Origin: Rhodoferax lacus
GTDB taxonomy: Bacteria; Pseudomonadota; Gammaproteobacteria; Burkholderiales; Burkholderiaceae_C
DNA: 64,000 nucleotides
NCBI RefSeq assembly: GCF_003415675.1
Contig: NZ_QFZK01000011.1
Coordinates: 79,482-143,481, forward strand
Reading direction: 5' to 3'
Shown: positions 8,995-16,773 of the stretch, piece by piece
Layout of the letters: each line of letters begins with the position of its first letter
Numbering within the stretch: the stretch's first letter is position 1
Translations under genes and position numbers: made by a program
The notes under the pieces: model-generated
Told to the model about the DNA's origin: nothing
Databases searched by the model: none
Seen by the model: only the letters and a program-made list of their open reading frames with translations

Positions 8995-9462
8995 CTATTC
9001 GTAACGGAAGTCTTTGTGGCAGGCCTTGCAACTGTTGATCACCTTATCCATGGCCTGCTGCACCGGCTCCAATTGGCTAGTCCGCGCTGCCAGCAGCAGC
9101 GCCTGCACACTGGCTTGGTAGTGGTCCTGGGCCGCCTTGAAGGCTTGGGGTTGGCTCCACACCGCCTCTTTGGCGCGTGTGGGCGAGTAATTGCCATCGG
9201 TCGGAAAGTACACCCAGGGTTTGGTGGACAGCTTCTCCAGATCCTGCACCATGGCCAGGAACTCATCGGGCTTGTATTCCTTGCGGCCACTGGCCACCAG
9301 GCCCATGGGCTCCAGGGTGCGGGTGAACTGCTTGAACAGGGCGCGCCGCTTGGTCAGCACCTGGTCGGGGTGGGTGTCCTTGATGGGCTCGAAGCAGCCG
9401 CTCAGGGGCACACACAAGCCCAGGCACAACAGCAGGGCGAAGCCGGTTTTCAGATAAGGCAT
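8995..9462 (-). CDS. Cytochrome c'-like heme lipoprotein
   Basis: A 155-residue protein. The N-terminus is a lipoprotein signal with lipobox PLSGC (Cys23). The C-terminal end carries a single heme-attachment motif CKACHKDFR, the position used by class II cytochromes (c' and c556), which are four-helix bundles. The mature chain is helical and of the right size. Such proteins act in periplasmic electron transfer or NO binding; here it would be membrane-tethered. The ATG at 9462 lies one base after the stop of a 41-residue membrane protein, so three genes are probably co-transcribed. A GTG four codons upstream is possible but less likely. Confidence 0.75.
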   Translation of the reverse strand: MPYLKTGFALLLCLGLCVPLSGCFEPIKDTHPDQVLTKRRALFKQFTRTLEPMGLVASGRKEYKPDEFLAMVQDLEKLSTKPWVYFPTDGNYSPTRAKEAVWSQPQAFKAAQDHYQASVQALLLAARTSQLEPVQQAMDKVINSCKACHKDFRYE

Positions 9463-9463
9463 G

Positions 9464-9589
9464 TCAGGGCGCACAGCAATGCGTCAGGTAGGTGCTGGCA
9501 AACCACACGGTAAAACCGCAGAAGGCCACGGCCAGCGCGCACACCAGCAGCAGGCGGCCAAAGCGGGGTTTGTGTTCCTTGGGTTCCAT
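9464..9589 (-). CDS. 41-residue single-pass membrane protein
   Basis: A short ATG-initiated frame encoding 41 residues: a basic start (MEPKEHKPRFGR), one hydrophobic helix (LLLVCALAVAFCGFTVWFA) and a short tail ending THCCAP. It fits exactly between its neighbours, beginning three bases after the upstream stop and ending one base before the cytochrome start, so it is most likely a real gene in the same transcript. The CC pair in the tail could be a metal or redox site, but that is speculation. I do not recognise the family. Confidence 0.6.
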   Translation of the reverse strand: MEPKEHKPRFGRLLLVCALAVAFCGFTVWFASTYLTHCCAP

Positions 9590-9592
9590 GGC

Positions 9593-10048
9593 TTACTGGA
9601 CAATGGCACGGCGCTCGCTGCCCGCCTCGGCCGTGCTGGTGCACACCACATCCTTCAGGTCCGGTCCGGACACACGCAGGGTCTTGGCATTGTCAAACAC
9701 GATCTCCGAAGGTGGCGCAAAGCCCAGCAAGCTGCGGTCATTGGCAAAGCCTTGCCAGTCAAAACGGTTCTGCTGAACCGTGCCGTCCAGCAGGCCGTTG
9801 GCGGTCTTGATCTGCACGCGGTCAGTACCATGCAGGTAGTAGACGGAGAAGTTGCCGAGCGGTGCGCTGCAGTCGTAACGCTGCAGCTTGGTGGGCGGCG
9901 GAATCAGGCTGCCATTGCGCCAGGCGTTCAGGCCAACGCCGCCCAGCACGTAGATGACTGCAGCCCCGATCACGGTGAAAACCACATAGGGGATGAATTC
10001 CACGCGCCAAACAAAGCGCGCAAGGCTGCCGGTGTCAAATTTGCTCAT
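9593..10048 (-). CDS. Membrane-anchored protein with an MliC-like C-terminal domain
   Basis: A 151-residue protein with one N-terminal helix (about residues 16-36, VEFIPYVVFTVIGAAVIYVLGG) and an extracytoplasmic domain. The domain holds RYDCSAPLG, a strand-rich middle and a final DLKDVVC, so two cysteines bracket it. A tyrosine/cysteine start and paired cysteines recall MliC-type lysozyme inhibitors, but the match is weak and I do not claim that function. It is the first gene of a tight set with the 41-residue protein and the c'-like cytochrome, which suggests a periplasmic redox or envelope role. Confidence 0.6.
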   Translation of the reverse strand: MSKFDTGSLARFVWRVEFIPYVVFTVIGAAVIYVLGGVGLNAWRNGSLIPPPTKLQRYDCSAPLGNFSVYYLHGTDRVQIKTANGLLDGTVQQNRFDWQGFANDRSLLGFAPPSEIVFDNAKTLRVSGPDLKDVVCTSTAEAGSERRAIVQ

Positions 10049-10081
10049 GCCCGATTATCAGGTGCCTGTGCAAAGCAGAGG

Positions 10082-10561
10082 TCAAGAAACGATATAGGCC
10101 GCAGAACCGGTGGACAACAGCCGGCCATCCGAGCCCAAAAACTCCATGCGGGTGGAGGCCACGCGCGAACCCAGGCGCATCACTTCGGCGCGCAAGCTGA
10201 AATGCTCGCCAATGCCCGGGCGAAGGTAGTCCACGCGCAAGTCGATGGTGCCCAGCTTGGCAAAGCGGTGCAGGCGCGCTTCGATCGATTCGTCCATGTG
10301 GCGCGCACCGATGGCCGCCAGCACCGCAATGCCGCCCAAGGCATCCAGTGCCGCGCTGATCACACCACCATGGATGCGGTTGTAGCTGGGGTGGCCCACC
10401 AGTTCGTGGCGCATCTGGATGCTGCCGGTCACTGTGTCCGCCGCAATCGAGGTGATCTTCAGACCCAGCGTGCGGTTGAAAACAATGTCTTCTTCAAAGA
10501 TGCGGGTCAGGGCCTGAATGTATTCAGGCTCAAAGGCCAGCGGCTCGGGAGCAGCTTTCAC
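10082..10561 (-). CDS. PaaI-family hotdog thioesterase
   Basis: A 159-residue single hotdog domain with HPSYNRIHGGVISAALDALGG, in which the NRIHGGV turn and following Asp are the active-site region of PaaI-type acyl-CoA thioesterases, and the C-terminal strand VDYLRPGIGEHFSLRAEVMRLG. The substrate is unknown. No ATG fits; I use the GTG at 10561, which overlaps the stop of the upstream 50-residue gene as GTGA, a translational-coupling junction. Confidence 0.8.
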   Translation of the reverse strand: MKAAPEPLAFEPEYIQALTRIFEEDIVFNRTLGLKITSIAADTVTGSIQMRHELVGHPSYNRIHGGVISAALDALGGIAVLAAIGARHMDESIEARLHRFAKLGTIDLRVDYLRPGIGEHFSLRAEVMRLGSRVASTRMEFLGSDGRLLSTGSAAYIVS

Positions 10562-10710
10562 TTGTCCTTCATCTTGCCGCGCGGCGCCACATAGGTGGTC
10601 ACCGTGGGGCGCACCGGCTCGCCGGCGTTGGAGGATGCGGGCTTGGGAGGCGAATTGTCCTTCTTCGGCTTCTTGGCTTCCTTGTTGGTTTTTTGTTGAC
10701 CTTTGGCCAT
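10558..10710 (-). CDS. 50-residue Lys/Pro-rich hypothetical protein
   Basis: A short ATG frame encoding 50 residues, starting MAKGQQKTNKEAKKPKKDNS and ending RGKMKDK. It is strongly basic and likely disordered, with no recognised domain. The overlap with the thioesterase start (GTGA) and the divergent arrangement with arfB, 37 bases away, support reality. Basic tails like this often touch RNA or ribosomes, and the arfB neighbour makes that idea tempting, but there is no direct evidence. Confidence 0.6.
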   Translation of the reverse strand: MAKGQQKTNKEAKKPKKDNSPPKPASSNAGEPVRPTVTTYVAPRGKMKDK

Positions 10711-10747
10711 GGTGCTTGCCCTCAATGTGGTTAAGAATACCCACAGT

Positions 10748-11158
10748 ATGCCAGTGCCCTTGACCATCAAAGAAGACGAAGTGAGCGTGACCGCCATACG
10801 CGCACAGGGCGCGGGCGGCCAGAACGTAAACAAGGTCTCCAGCGCCATCCATTTGCGCTTTGACATCCCCGCCTCCAGCCTGCCAGACGATGTGAAAGAG
10901 CGCCTCTTGTGCCTGCACGACAGCCGCATCACACAGGATGGCGTGCTCATCCTCAAGGCCCAGCAGCACCGCACCCAGGACATGAACCGGCTAGACGCTT
11001 TTGCCCGTTTGCACGAACTCGTCAACAGCGTAGCCACACCACCGCGCGTGCGCCGCGCCACCAAGCCCACGCGCGCCTCCAAGGTGCGCAGGCTGGAGGG
11101 AAAGAGTCAGAGGTCAGGTATCAAGGCCACGCGTGGCAAAGCCGGGCTACACGACTAA
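10748..11158 (+). CDS. arfB: Alternative ribosome-rescue factor ArfB
   Basis: A 136-residue class I release-factor-like protein. The catalytic GGQ loop is at residues 23-25 (AQGAGGQNVNKVSSA), and the C-terminal tail is rich in Arg and Lys (RRATKPTRASKVRRLEGKSQR), which in ArfB enters the empty mRNA channel of stalled ribosomes. It lacks codon-recognition domains, as expected. The protein hydrolyses peptidyl-tRNA on non-stop ribosomes. The ATG at 10748 is chosen because the family starts with a short strand (PLTIKEDEV) directly after Met. The last four bases overlap the convergent exporter gene. Confidence 0.92.
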   Translation: MPVPLTIKEDEVSVTAIRAQGAGGQNVNKVSSAIHLRFDIPASSLPDDVKERLLCLHDSRITQDGVLILKAQQHRTQDMNRLDAFARLHELVNSVATPPRVRRATKPTRASKVRRLEGKSQRSGIKATRGKAGLHD

Positions 11159-11727
11159 AGCAGATTGCCCACGTTCAACAGCGCCAGCACCCCCATCACC
11201 GCAAACATGGCCGCGGCAATGCCATGTACCAGCTTAAGCGGGATCTTGGCGGCGAAGCGGTCGCCTACGAACACGGCCGGGATATCGGCCACCAGCATGC
11301 CCAGGGTGGTGCCCACCACCACCCAGATCGGGTCACTGAACTTGGCGGCCAGGGCAACGGTGGCGATCTGCGTCTTGTCGCCCATTTCGGCCAGGAAGAA
11401 AGTGACCAGGGTGGCCCCGAACACGCCGAGCTGGCCGGCGATCTTGGTTTCTTCTTCCTCGATCTTGTCGGGAATCAGCGTCCAGACGGCCATGCCCAGA
11501 AAGGACAGGCCCAGCACCCAGCGCAAGGTGTCGGGCGTGACCATGGAGGTGATCCAGGCGCCCAGGGCACCGGCCAGGCCATGGTTGACCACGGTGGCGC
11601 AAAAAATGCCGGCAATGATGGGTAAAGGCTTCTTGAAACGTGCGGCCAGGATGAAGGCCAGCAACTGGGTCTTGTCCCCGATCTCGGCCAGGGCGACTAC
11701 GCCAGTTGAAAATATAAGGGCTTCCAT
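11155..11727 (-). CDS. GDT1/TMEM165 (UPF0016) family cation exporter
   Basis: A 190-residue membrane protein with six helices made of two homologous halves, each carrying the family signature: EIGDKTQLLAF near residue 15 and EMGDKTQIATV near residue 115. The acidic and Asp residues of these motifs bind the cation. Bacterial members studied export manganese; yeast and human relatives move Ca2+/Mn2+. Manganese efflux is therefore the likely job, by family inference. No manganese riboswitch could be recognised in the 80 bases upstream. Confidence 0.88.
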   Translation of the reverse strand: MEALIFSTGVVALAEIGDKTQLLAFILAARFKKPLPIIAGIFCATVVNHGLAGALGAWITSMVTPDTLRWVLGLSFLGMAVWTLIPDKIEEEETKIAGQLGVFGATLVTFFLAEMGDKTQIATVALAAKFSDPIWVVVGTTLGMLVADIPAVFVGDRFAAKIPLKLVHGIAAAMFAVMGVLALLNVGNLL

Positions 11728-11810
11728 CTGGCGATTGTAGGGACGACCTGCCTTGGCTCGCCAACAGGGGCTGACGAGGCATGCGCCCTGTCAACGCCCC
11801 TGCCGTGCCA

Positions 11811-12575
11811 TCAGAGCTTGGAGAAATCCGGCTTGCGCTTTTCCAGAAAGGCGCCAAAGGCCTCGCGCGCGGCGGGCTCGGCCATCATGCGGCCAAAGCT
11901 TTGCGCTTCTTCACTGACCACGGCCAGCACCTGCTCCATCTGGCCTTGCTTCATCAGGCGCTTGGTGGCCATCACGGAACTCAAGGGCTTGGCAGCCAGC
12001 TTACGGGCCTGTGCCTGCGCCAGGCCATTGACCTCGGTGGGCGGCACGATGCGGTTGACCAGGCCCACCTCGAGCGCGGCCTCGGCCATGAAGGGCTCGC
12101 CCAGCAGCAGGGCCTCGGCGGCGCGGTGGTAGCCCATCATCTGGGGCACCAAGAGGCTGGACGCAGCCTCGGGGCAGACACCCAGGTTGACAAAGGGCAT
12201 GGCAAAGGCGGCGTTGTCACCGGCATAGACCAGGTCGCAATGGAACAGCATGGTGGTGCCTATGCCCACGGCCGGGCCGCAGACGGCCGCAATCAGGGGC
12301 TTGGGGAAGGTCACCAGTTCGCGGATAAAACGCAGCACTGGCCCGTTCAGTCCGGGCGTGGGGTTGTTCAAGAAGTCGGTGATGTCATTGCCCGCGCTGA
12401 ACACGGTCAGATGGCCCTGGATGACCACCACACGCACGGCGGCGTCTGCCTTGGCCTGCTCCAGCGCATCGGCGCAGGCCGCATACATGGCGCTGGTGAA
12501 GGAATTCTTTTTCTCCACCCGGTTCAGGGTGATGGTCATGACGCCGTCGGTGCTGTCGATCAAAATTTCTTGCAT
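11811..12575 (-). CDS. Enoyl-CoA hydratase/isomerase family protein
   Basis: A 254-residue crotonase-fold protein. It begins MQEILIDSTDGVMTITLNRVEKKNSF, has the oxyanion-hole segment FSAGNDITDFL and the PLIAAVCGPAVGIGTTMLFHCDL stretch, then PFVNLGVCPEAASS. A Glu at one usual catalytic position appears to be changed, so it may be an isomerase or a hydratase variant. It is the last gene of the beta-oxidation cluster, 30 bases after the thiolase, and probably acts on enoyl-CoA intermediates there. Confidence 0.85.
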   Translation of the reverse strand: MQEILIDSTDGVMTITLNRVEKKNSFTSAMYAACADALEQAKADAAVRVVVIQGHLTVFSAGNDITDFLNNPTPGLNGPVLRFIRELVTFPKPLIAAVCGPAVGIGTTMLFHCDLVYAGDNAAFAMPFVNLGVCPEAASSLLVPQMMGYHRAAEALLLGEPFMAEAALEVGLVNRIVPPTEVNGLAQAQARKLAAKPLSSVMATKRLMKQGQMEQVLAVVSEEAQSFGRMMAEPAAREAFGAFLEKRKPDFSKL

Positions 12576-12605
12576 GTCGGATTTTCCTGTGAGGCTGGTG
12601 CTGGA

Positions 12606-13802
12606 CTAGACCCGCTCGAATATACCGGCAGCCCCTTGGCCCATGCCCACGCACATGGTGACCATGCTGTAACGCAGCTTGTTGCGTTGCAGGGCGTGGA
12701 TGGCGGTGGCCGCGCGCATGGCGCCGGTGGCGCCCAGGGGGTGGCCCAAGGCAATGGCGCCGCCCAGCGGGTTGACCTTGTCCGGGTTCAGGCCCAGGGT
12801 GTTCATCACAGCCAGGGATTGCGCGGCAAAGGCCTCGTTGAGCTCGAACCAGTCGATGTCGTCCTGCTTGAGGCCCGCATAGCGCAGGGCTGCGGGGATG
12901 GCCTCAATGGGGCCTATGCCCATGATGTGCGGCGGCACGCCTTTGCTGGCGAAGGATACGAAGCGCGCCAGCGGTGTCAGGCCATATTGTTTGACCGCTT
13001 TTTCGCTGGCCAGAATCAGGGCACCGGCGCCGTCCGAGGTTTGCGAGCTGTTGCCCGCCGTCACCGAGCCGCGTGCGGCAAACACAGTTTTCAGCTTGGC
13101 CAGGCCTTCAAGCGAGGTGTCGGCGCGCGCGCCCTCGTCCATGGACACGGTGCGGCGCTTTTCCATCACCTCACCGGTGTCCAGGTTGGCGCTGCGGTCC
13201 ACCACTTCCACCGGGGTAATCTCGGCCGTGAAGTCGCCACGTGCTTGCGCTGCCAGTGCCTTGGCATGCGAGGCCACGGCAAAGGCGTCCTGCATGTCGC
13301 GGCTGACCTTCCACTGCTGGGCGACTTTTTCGGCCGTCAGCCCCATGCCATAGGCAATGCCGATGTTCTCGTCGTTTTGAAACATCAGGGGAGAGAACGA
13401 GGGCGAATTGCCGGTCATGGGCACCATACTCATGCTCTCCACACCGGCAGCGATCATCACATCGGCCTCGCCCACACGGATGCGGTCGGCAGCCATCTGG
13501 ATGGCCGAGAGGCCAGAGGCACAAAAGCGGTTCACGGTGATGCCGCCCACGCTGGTGGGCAGACCTGCCAGCACCGCGCCCACACGCGCGATGTTCAGGC
13601 CTTGCGGGCCCTCGGGGATGGCGCAGCCGCAGATCAAGTCTTCAATGGCCTGCGGGTCCAGCGAGGGGACCTGGGCCAGCACGGCGTGCAGGGCCTTGAC
13701 CAGCAAATCGTCCGGGCGGGTGTTGCGGAAGTAGCCGCGGTGCGAGCGGCCAATGGGCGTGCGCGTGGCGGCAACGATGTAGGCGTCTTGTACTTGTTTC
13801 AT
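12606..13802 (-). CDS. fadA: Acetyl-CoA C-acyltransferase (3-ketoacyl-CoA thiolase)
   Basis: A 398-residue thiolase. The start MKQVQDAYIVAATRTPIG is typical; the nucleophilic Cys is in VNRFCASGLSAIQMA (about residue 90); the His motif NEAFAAQSLAV and the C-terminal LGGAIALGHPLGATGA and MCVGMGQGAAGIFE are all present. It releases acetyl-CoA in the last step of the beta-oxidation cycle. The ATG at 13802 is preferred over an in-frame codon seven residues upstream. It follows the multifunctional hydratase/dehydrogenase by about 20 bases and should form the functional complex with it. Confidence 0.92.
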   Translation of the reverse strand: MKQVQDAYIVAATRTPIGRSHRGYFRNTRPDDLLVKALHAVLAQVPSLDPQAIEDLICGCAIPEGPQGLNIARVGAVLAGLPTSVGGITVNRFCASGLSAIQMAADRIRVGEADVMIAAGVESMSMVPMTGNSPSFSPLMFQNDENIGIAYGMGLTAEKVAQQWKVSRDMQDAFAVASHAKALAAQARGDFTAEITPVEVVDRSANLDTGEVMEKRRTVSMDEGARADTSLEGLAKLKTVFAARGSVTAGNSSQTSDGAGALILASEKAVKQYGLTPLARFVSFASKGVPPHIMGIGPIEAIPAALRYAGLKQDDIDWFELNEAFAAQSLAVMNTLGLNPDKVNPLGGAIALGHPLGATGAMRAATAIHALQRNKLRYSMVTMCVGMGQGAAGIFERV

Positions 13803-13823
13803 GACAGTCTTTCGGTAGCTCAA

Positions 13824-16241
13824 TCAGTTGCGAACCGGCTTGCCGGTGGACATCATTCCCATGATGCGCTCTTGCGTCTTGGGGTTGGTGAGCAGCGTGC
13901 CAAAGGCGCGGCGCTCCAGCGTCATCAGATACTCCTCGCTGACCAGCGTGCCCGCATCCACATCGCCGCCGCAGACCACCTCTGCAATCAGCGAGGCAAT
14001 ATGGAAATCGTGCGCGCTGATGAAGCCGCCGTCGCGCATGTTGACCAGCGAGCCCTTGATGGTGGCCGAGCCACTGCGCCCGACCACCGGGAACAGGCGC
14101 TTGTGCGGCGCACGGTAGCCCGATGCAGCCATGGCGCGGGCCTCGTTGATGGCCACAAACAGCAACTCATCCTTGTGGGCCACGATGACATCGCTCTCCA
14201 GCAGGTAACCCAGCTTGCGCGATTCCAGCGCGCTGGTGCCCACCTTGGCCATGGCGGCTGCGGTAAAGCCTTCGGTGAGGAAGGGCAGCAAGTCCTTGCC
14301 TGTGGAGGCGGCCGCGTTTTCTGCGGCGCGCCGGGCAATGTAGGTGAGCCCTCCGGCACCAGGCACCAGGCCCACACCGACTTCCACCAGGCCGATATAG
14401 CTCTCCATGGCGGCAACCCGTTTGCTGGAGTAAATCGCCAGCTCGCAACCGCCGCCCAGTGCCAGGCCGCGCATGGCTGAGACCACCGGCACATTGGAGT
14501 AGCGCAGCTTGAGCATGGCCTGCTGCATCTCGGCTTCCATGCCTTCAATGGCTTTGGCGCCGCCCACCATGAAGGTCGGCAACATGCCTTGCAGGTCGGC
14601 TCCAGCGGAGAACATCTCGTCGGGCGACCAGATCACCAGGCCCTGGTAGTCATTCGCGGCCAGCTCTTGTGCCTGCAACAGGCCCTCGACCACGCCCGGG
14701 CCAATGGTGTGCATCTTGGTATTGATGCTGGCAATCAGCACATCGGCCTCTGCACTTCCAGGGGCACCCAAGGTCCACAGGCGGATGTGCTCGTCTTCTT
14801 GCACGGTGTTGCCCGCGGTCTTGGCCGAGGGTGCTTGCGCACCCAGCACGCTCTCGGGAAAGTGCTGGCGCGCGTACACCGGCAAATGGCGTACCGGCAC
14901 AAACTGCTGCGTAGTGGGGTTCCAGGAGCCCTGCGGCGTGTGCACGCCACCGGCCTCGGCCACCGGGCCGCTGAACACCCAGTCCGGCAACGGTGTGTTG
15001 CACAGCGCCTTGCCCGCCTCGATATCGGCCTTGACCATCTGTGCCACCTGCAACCAGCCCGCTTCCTGCCAGAGCTCGAACGGGCCCTGGCTCATGCCAA
15101 AGCCCCAGCGCATGCAGAAATCCACATCGCGGGCGTTGTCGGCAATGGCCGCGAGGTGGATGGCTGCGTAATGGAAACTGTTGCGCAGAATGGCCCAGAG
15201 GAACTGGCCCTGTGCGCCCTCGGCATTGCGCAGCAACTGCAGGCGCTCGGCCGCCGGCTTTTTGAGCATGCGGGCATAGACCTCGTCGGCCTTTTCGCCG
15301 CCGGGCACATAGTCTTTGGCTACGGGGTCAAAGCGCAGGATGTCGCGGCCCACCTTTTTGAAGAAACCGGCCTTGCTCTTCTGGCCCAGGTTGCCCATCT
15401 CTAGCAGGTCTTTCAGCACGTCGGGGGTGGCGAAGCTGGCATAGAAGGGATCGGACTGCAGGCTCAACGTGTCCTGCAGTGTCTTGATGACATGGGCCAT
15501 GGTGTCCAGGCCCACCACGTCGGCAGTGCGGAATGTGCCCGAACTGGCGCGGCCCAGCTTCTTTCCGGTAAGGTCGTCCACCACGTCGTAGGTCAGGCCG
15601 AAGTTCTGCACCTCCTTCATGGTGGACAGCATGCCGGCAATGCCTACCCGGTTGGCAATGAAGTTGGGCGAGTCCTTGGCGCGCACCACGCCTTTGCCCA
15701 GGGTGCTGGTGACAAAGGTTTCCAGGCTGTCGAGGATGTGGGGCTCGGTAGTGGGGGTGTTGATCAGCTCCACCAGCGCCATGTAGCGCGGCGGGTTGAA
15801 AAAATGGATGCCGCAAAAGCGCGGCTTGATCTCCTCGGGCAGCGCCTCGCTCAGCTGGGTGATGGATAGGCCCGAGGTGTTGGAGGCCACGATCGCGTGG
15901 GGCGCGATGAAGGGCGCAATCTTCTTGTACAGATCGAGCTTCCAGTCCATGCGCTCGGCAATGGCCTCGATGATCAGGTCGCAACCCAGCAGCACGTCCA
16001 TGTGCTCCTCGTAGTTGGCCTGCTGGATCAACACGGCATCTTCATTCACGCCCAAGGGTGCGGGCTTTTGCTTCTTGAGGGCTTCGACGGCACGCATGAC
16101 GATGCCGTTCTTCGGCCCCTCTTTCGCTGCCAAGTCGAACAGGACTACAGGCACCTTGACGTTGACCAGGTGCGCAGCAATCTGCGCACCCATGACACCG
16201 GCGCCCAGCACGGCGACTTTACGAACTTGAAAACGGCTCAC
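13824..16241 (-). CDS. 3-hydroxyacyl-CoA dehydrogenase / enoyl-CoA hydratase fusion
   Basis: An 805-residue two-function enzyme. The N-terminal Rossmann domain begins VRKVAVLGAGVMGAQIAAHL and continues into the dehydrogenase C-terminal domain; the HFFNPPRYMALVEL segment is diagnostic. The crotonase (hydratase) domain lies in the C-terminal part (LVIWSPDEMFSAGADLQGML, RGLALGGGCELAIYS, GLVEVGVGLVPGAGG). This order, dehydrogenase first, is opposite to E. coli FadB and resembles FadN-type proteins. It performs the hydration and oxidation steps of beta-oxidation. It sits between the DUF2147 gene and the thiolase. Confidence 0.92.
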   Translation of the reverse strand: MSRFQVRKVAVLGAGVMGAQIAAHLVNVKVPVVLFDLAAKEGPKNGIVMRAVEALKKQKPAPLGVNEDAVLIQQANYEEHMDVLLGCDLIIEAIAERMDWKLDLYKKIAPFIAPHAIVASNTSGLSITQLSEALPEEIKPRFCGIHFFNPPRYMALVELINTPTTEPHILDSLETFVTSTLGKGVVRAKDSPNFIANRVGIAGMLSTMKEVQNFGLTYDVVDDLTGKKLGRASSGTFRTADVVGLDTMAHVIKTLQDTLSLQSDPFYASFATPDVLKDLLEMGNLGQKSKAGFFKKVGRDILRFDPVAKDYVPGGEKADEVYARMLKKPAAERLQLLRNAEGAQGQFLWAILRNSFHYAAIHLAAIADNARDVDFCMRWGFGMSQGPFELWQEAGWLQVAQMVKADIEAGKALCNTPLPDWVFSGPVAEAGGVHTPQGSWNPTTQQFVPVRHLPVYARQHFPESVLGAQAPSAKTAGNTVQEDEHIRLWTLGAPGSAEADVLIASINTKMHTIGPGVVEGLLQAQELAANDYQGLVIWSPDEMFSAGADLQGMLPTFMVGGAKAIEGMEAEMQQAMLKLRYSNVPVVSAMRGLALGGGCELAIYSSKRVAAMESYIGLVEVGVGLVPGAGGLTYIARRAAENAAASTGKDLLPFLTEGFTAAAMAKVGTSALESRKLGYLLESDVIVAHKDELLFVAINEARAMAASGYRAPHKRLFPVVGRSGSATIKGSLVNMRDGGFISAHDFHIASLIAEVVCGGDVDAGTLVSEEYLMTLERRAFGTLLTNPKTQERIMGMMSTGKPVRN

Positions 16242-16297
16242 ACATTACTCCTTGGTTGTTTGCTTTGGCGCCCGCGATGGGGCGCCGCTCGCGCGCT

Positions 16298-16732
16298 TTA
16301 TTCCACGCGTTGCCACACCTGGGTGCGGTAAATAAAAGCGATGTAGCCACGCATTTCCATGGTCTTGCCACCGTCCACGGGTTTGAGGCGGGTCTTGTAG
16401 GTCTTGCCGTTGTTGGGATCCAGGATTTCACCGCCGGTCCAGATCGTCTTGTCATCGGCATCCTGGCGCACATTGCGGATGATGGCCATGCCCTGCACCG
16501 GTTTGTCCTTTCGGTCATCGGTGCACTTTTCGCATTTGGCGTCCTGCTTGGCGGGGTCGAAGATTTTTTCGATGGTGCCGGTGAGCACGCCACCGCTCTC
16601 GGTGATGCGTACGAGCGACTTCTCGGTCTTGCCATCGTCGTCAATGGTTTTCCACAGGCCCACGGGCGTCATCTGCGCCATGGCACAGGCGCCCGAGAGG
16701 GCCAGAATCACAGTAGCTGCAAGGCGTTTCAT
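16298..16732 (-). CDS. Secreted DUF2147 family protein
   Basis: A 144-residue exported protein. The signal peptide is MKRLAATVILALSGACAMA with cleavage before QMTPVGLW. The mature part has the DUF2147 hallmarks: PVGLWKTIDDDGKTEKSLVRI, a GEILDPNNGKTYKT core and a final RGYIAFIYRTQVW. One CEKC pair is present in the middle. The function of the family is not established. It is placed inside the fatty-acid degradation cluster between the acyl-CoA dehydrogenase and the fusion enzyme, an arrangement I have the impression is common in Comamonadaceae. Confidence 0.85.
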   Translation of the reverse strand: MKRLAATVILALSGACAMAQMTPVGLWKTIDDDGKTEKSLVRITESGGVLTGTIEKIFDPAKQDAKCEKCTDDRKDKPVQGMAIIRNVRQDADDKTIWTGGEILDPNNGKTYKTRLKPVDGGKTMEMRGYIAFIYRTQVWQRVE

Positions 16733-16773
16733 AGGTTTCTCCTCGTTGTTATGCATGCACGATTCAAGAAAAT

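Noticed and set aside
11728..11810. Manganese-sensing yybP-ykoY riboswitch before the GDT1-family gene
   Set aside because: The family is often controlled this way, so I looked for the conserved core, but could not assemble its paired helices and internal loops from this sequence.
11781..14480. An 899-codon plus-strand open frame
   Set aside because: It covers the complement of the hydratase, thiolase and fusion enzyme genes, all with convincing motifs; the translation has no recognisable domain.
16267..16286. GGCGCCC/GGGCGCC hairpin between the DUF2147 gene and the fusion enzyme
   Set aside because: The stem is only seven pairs and no T-tract follows on either strand, so I did not call a terminator.
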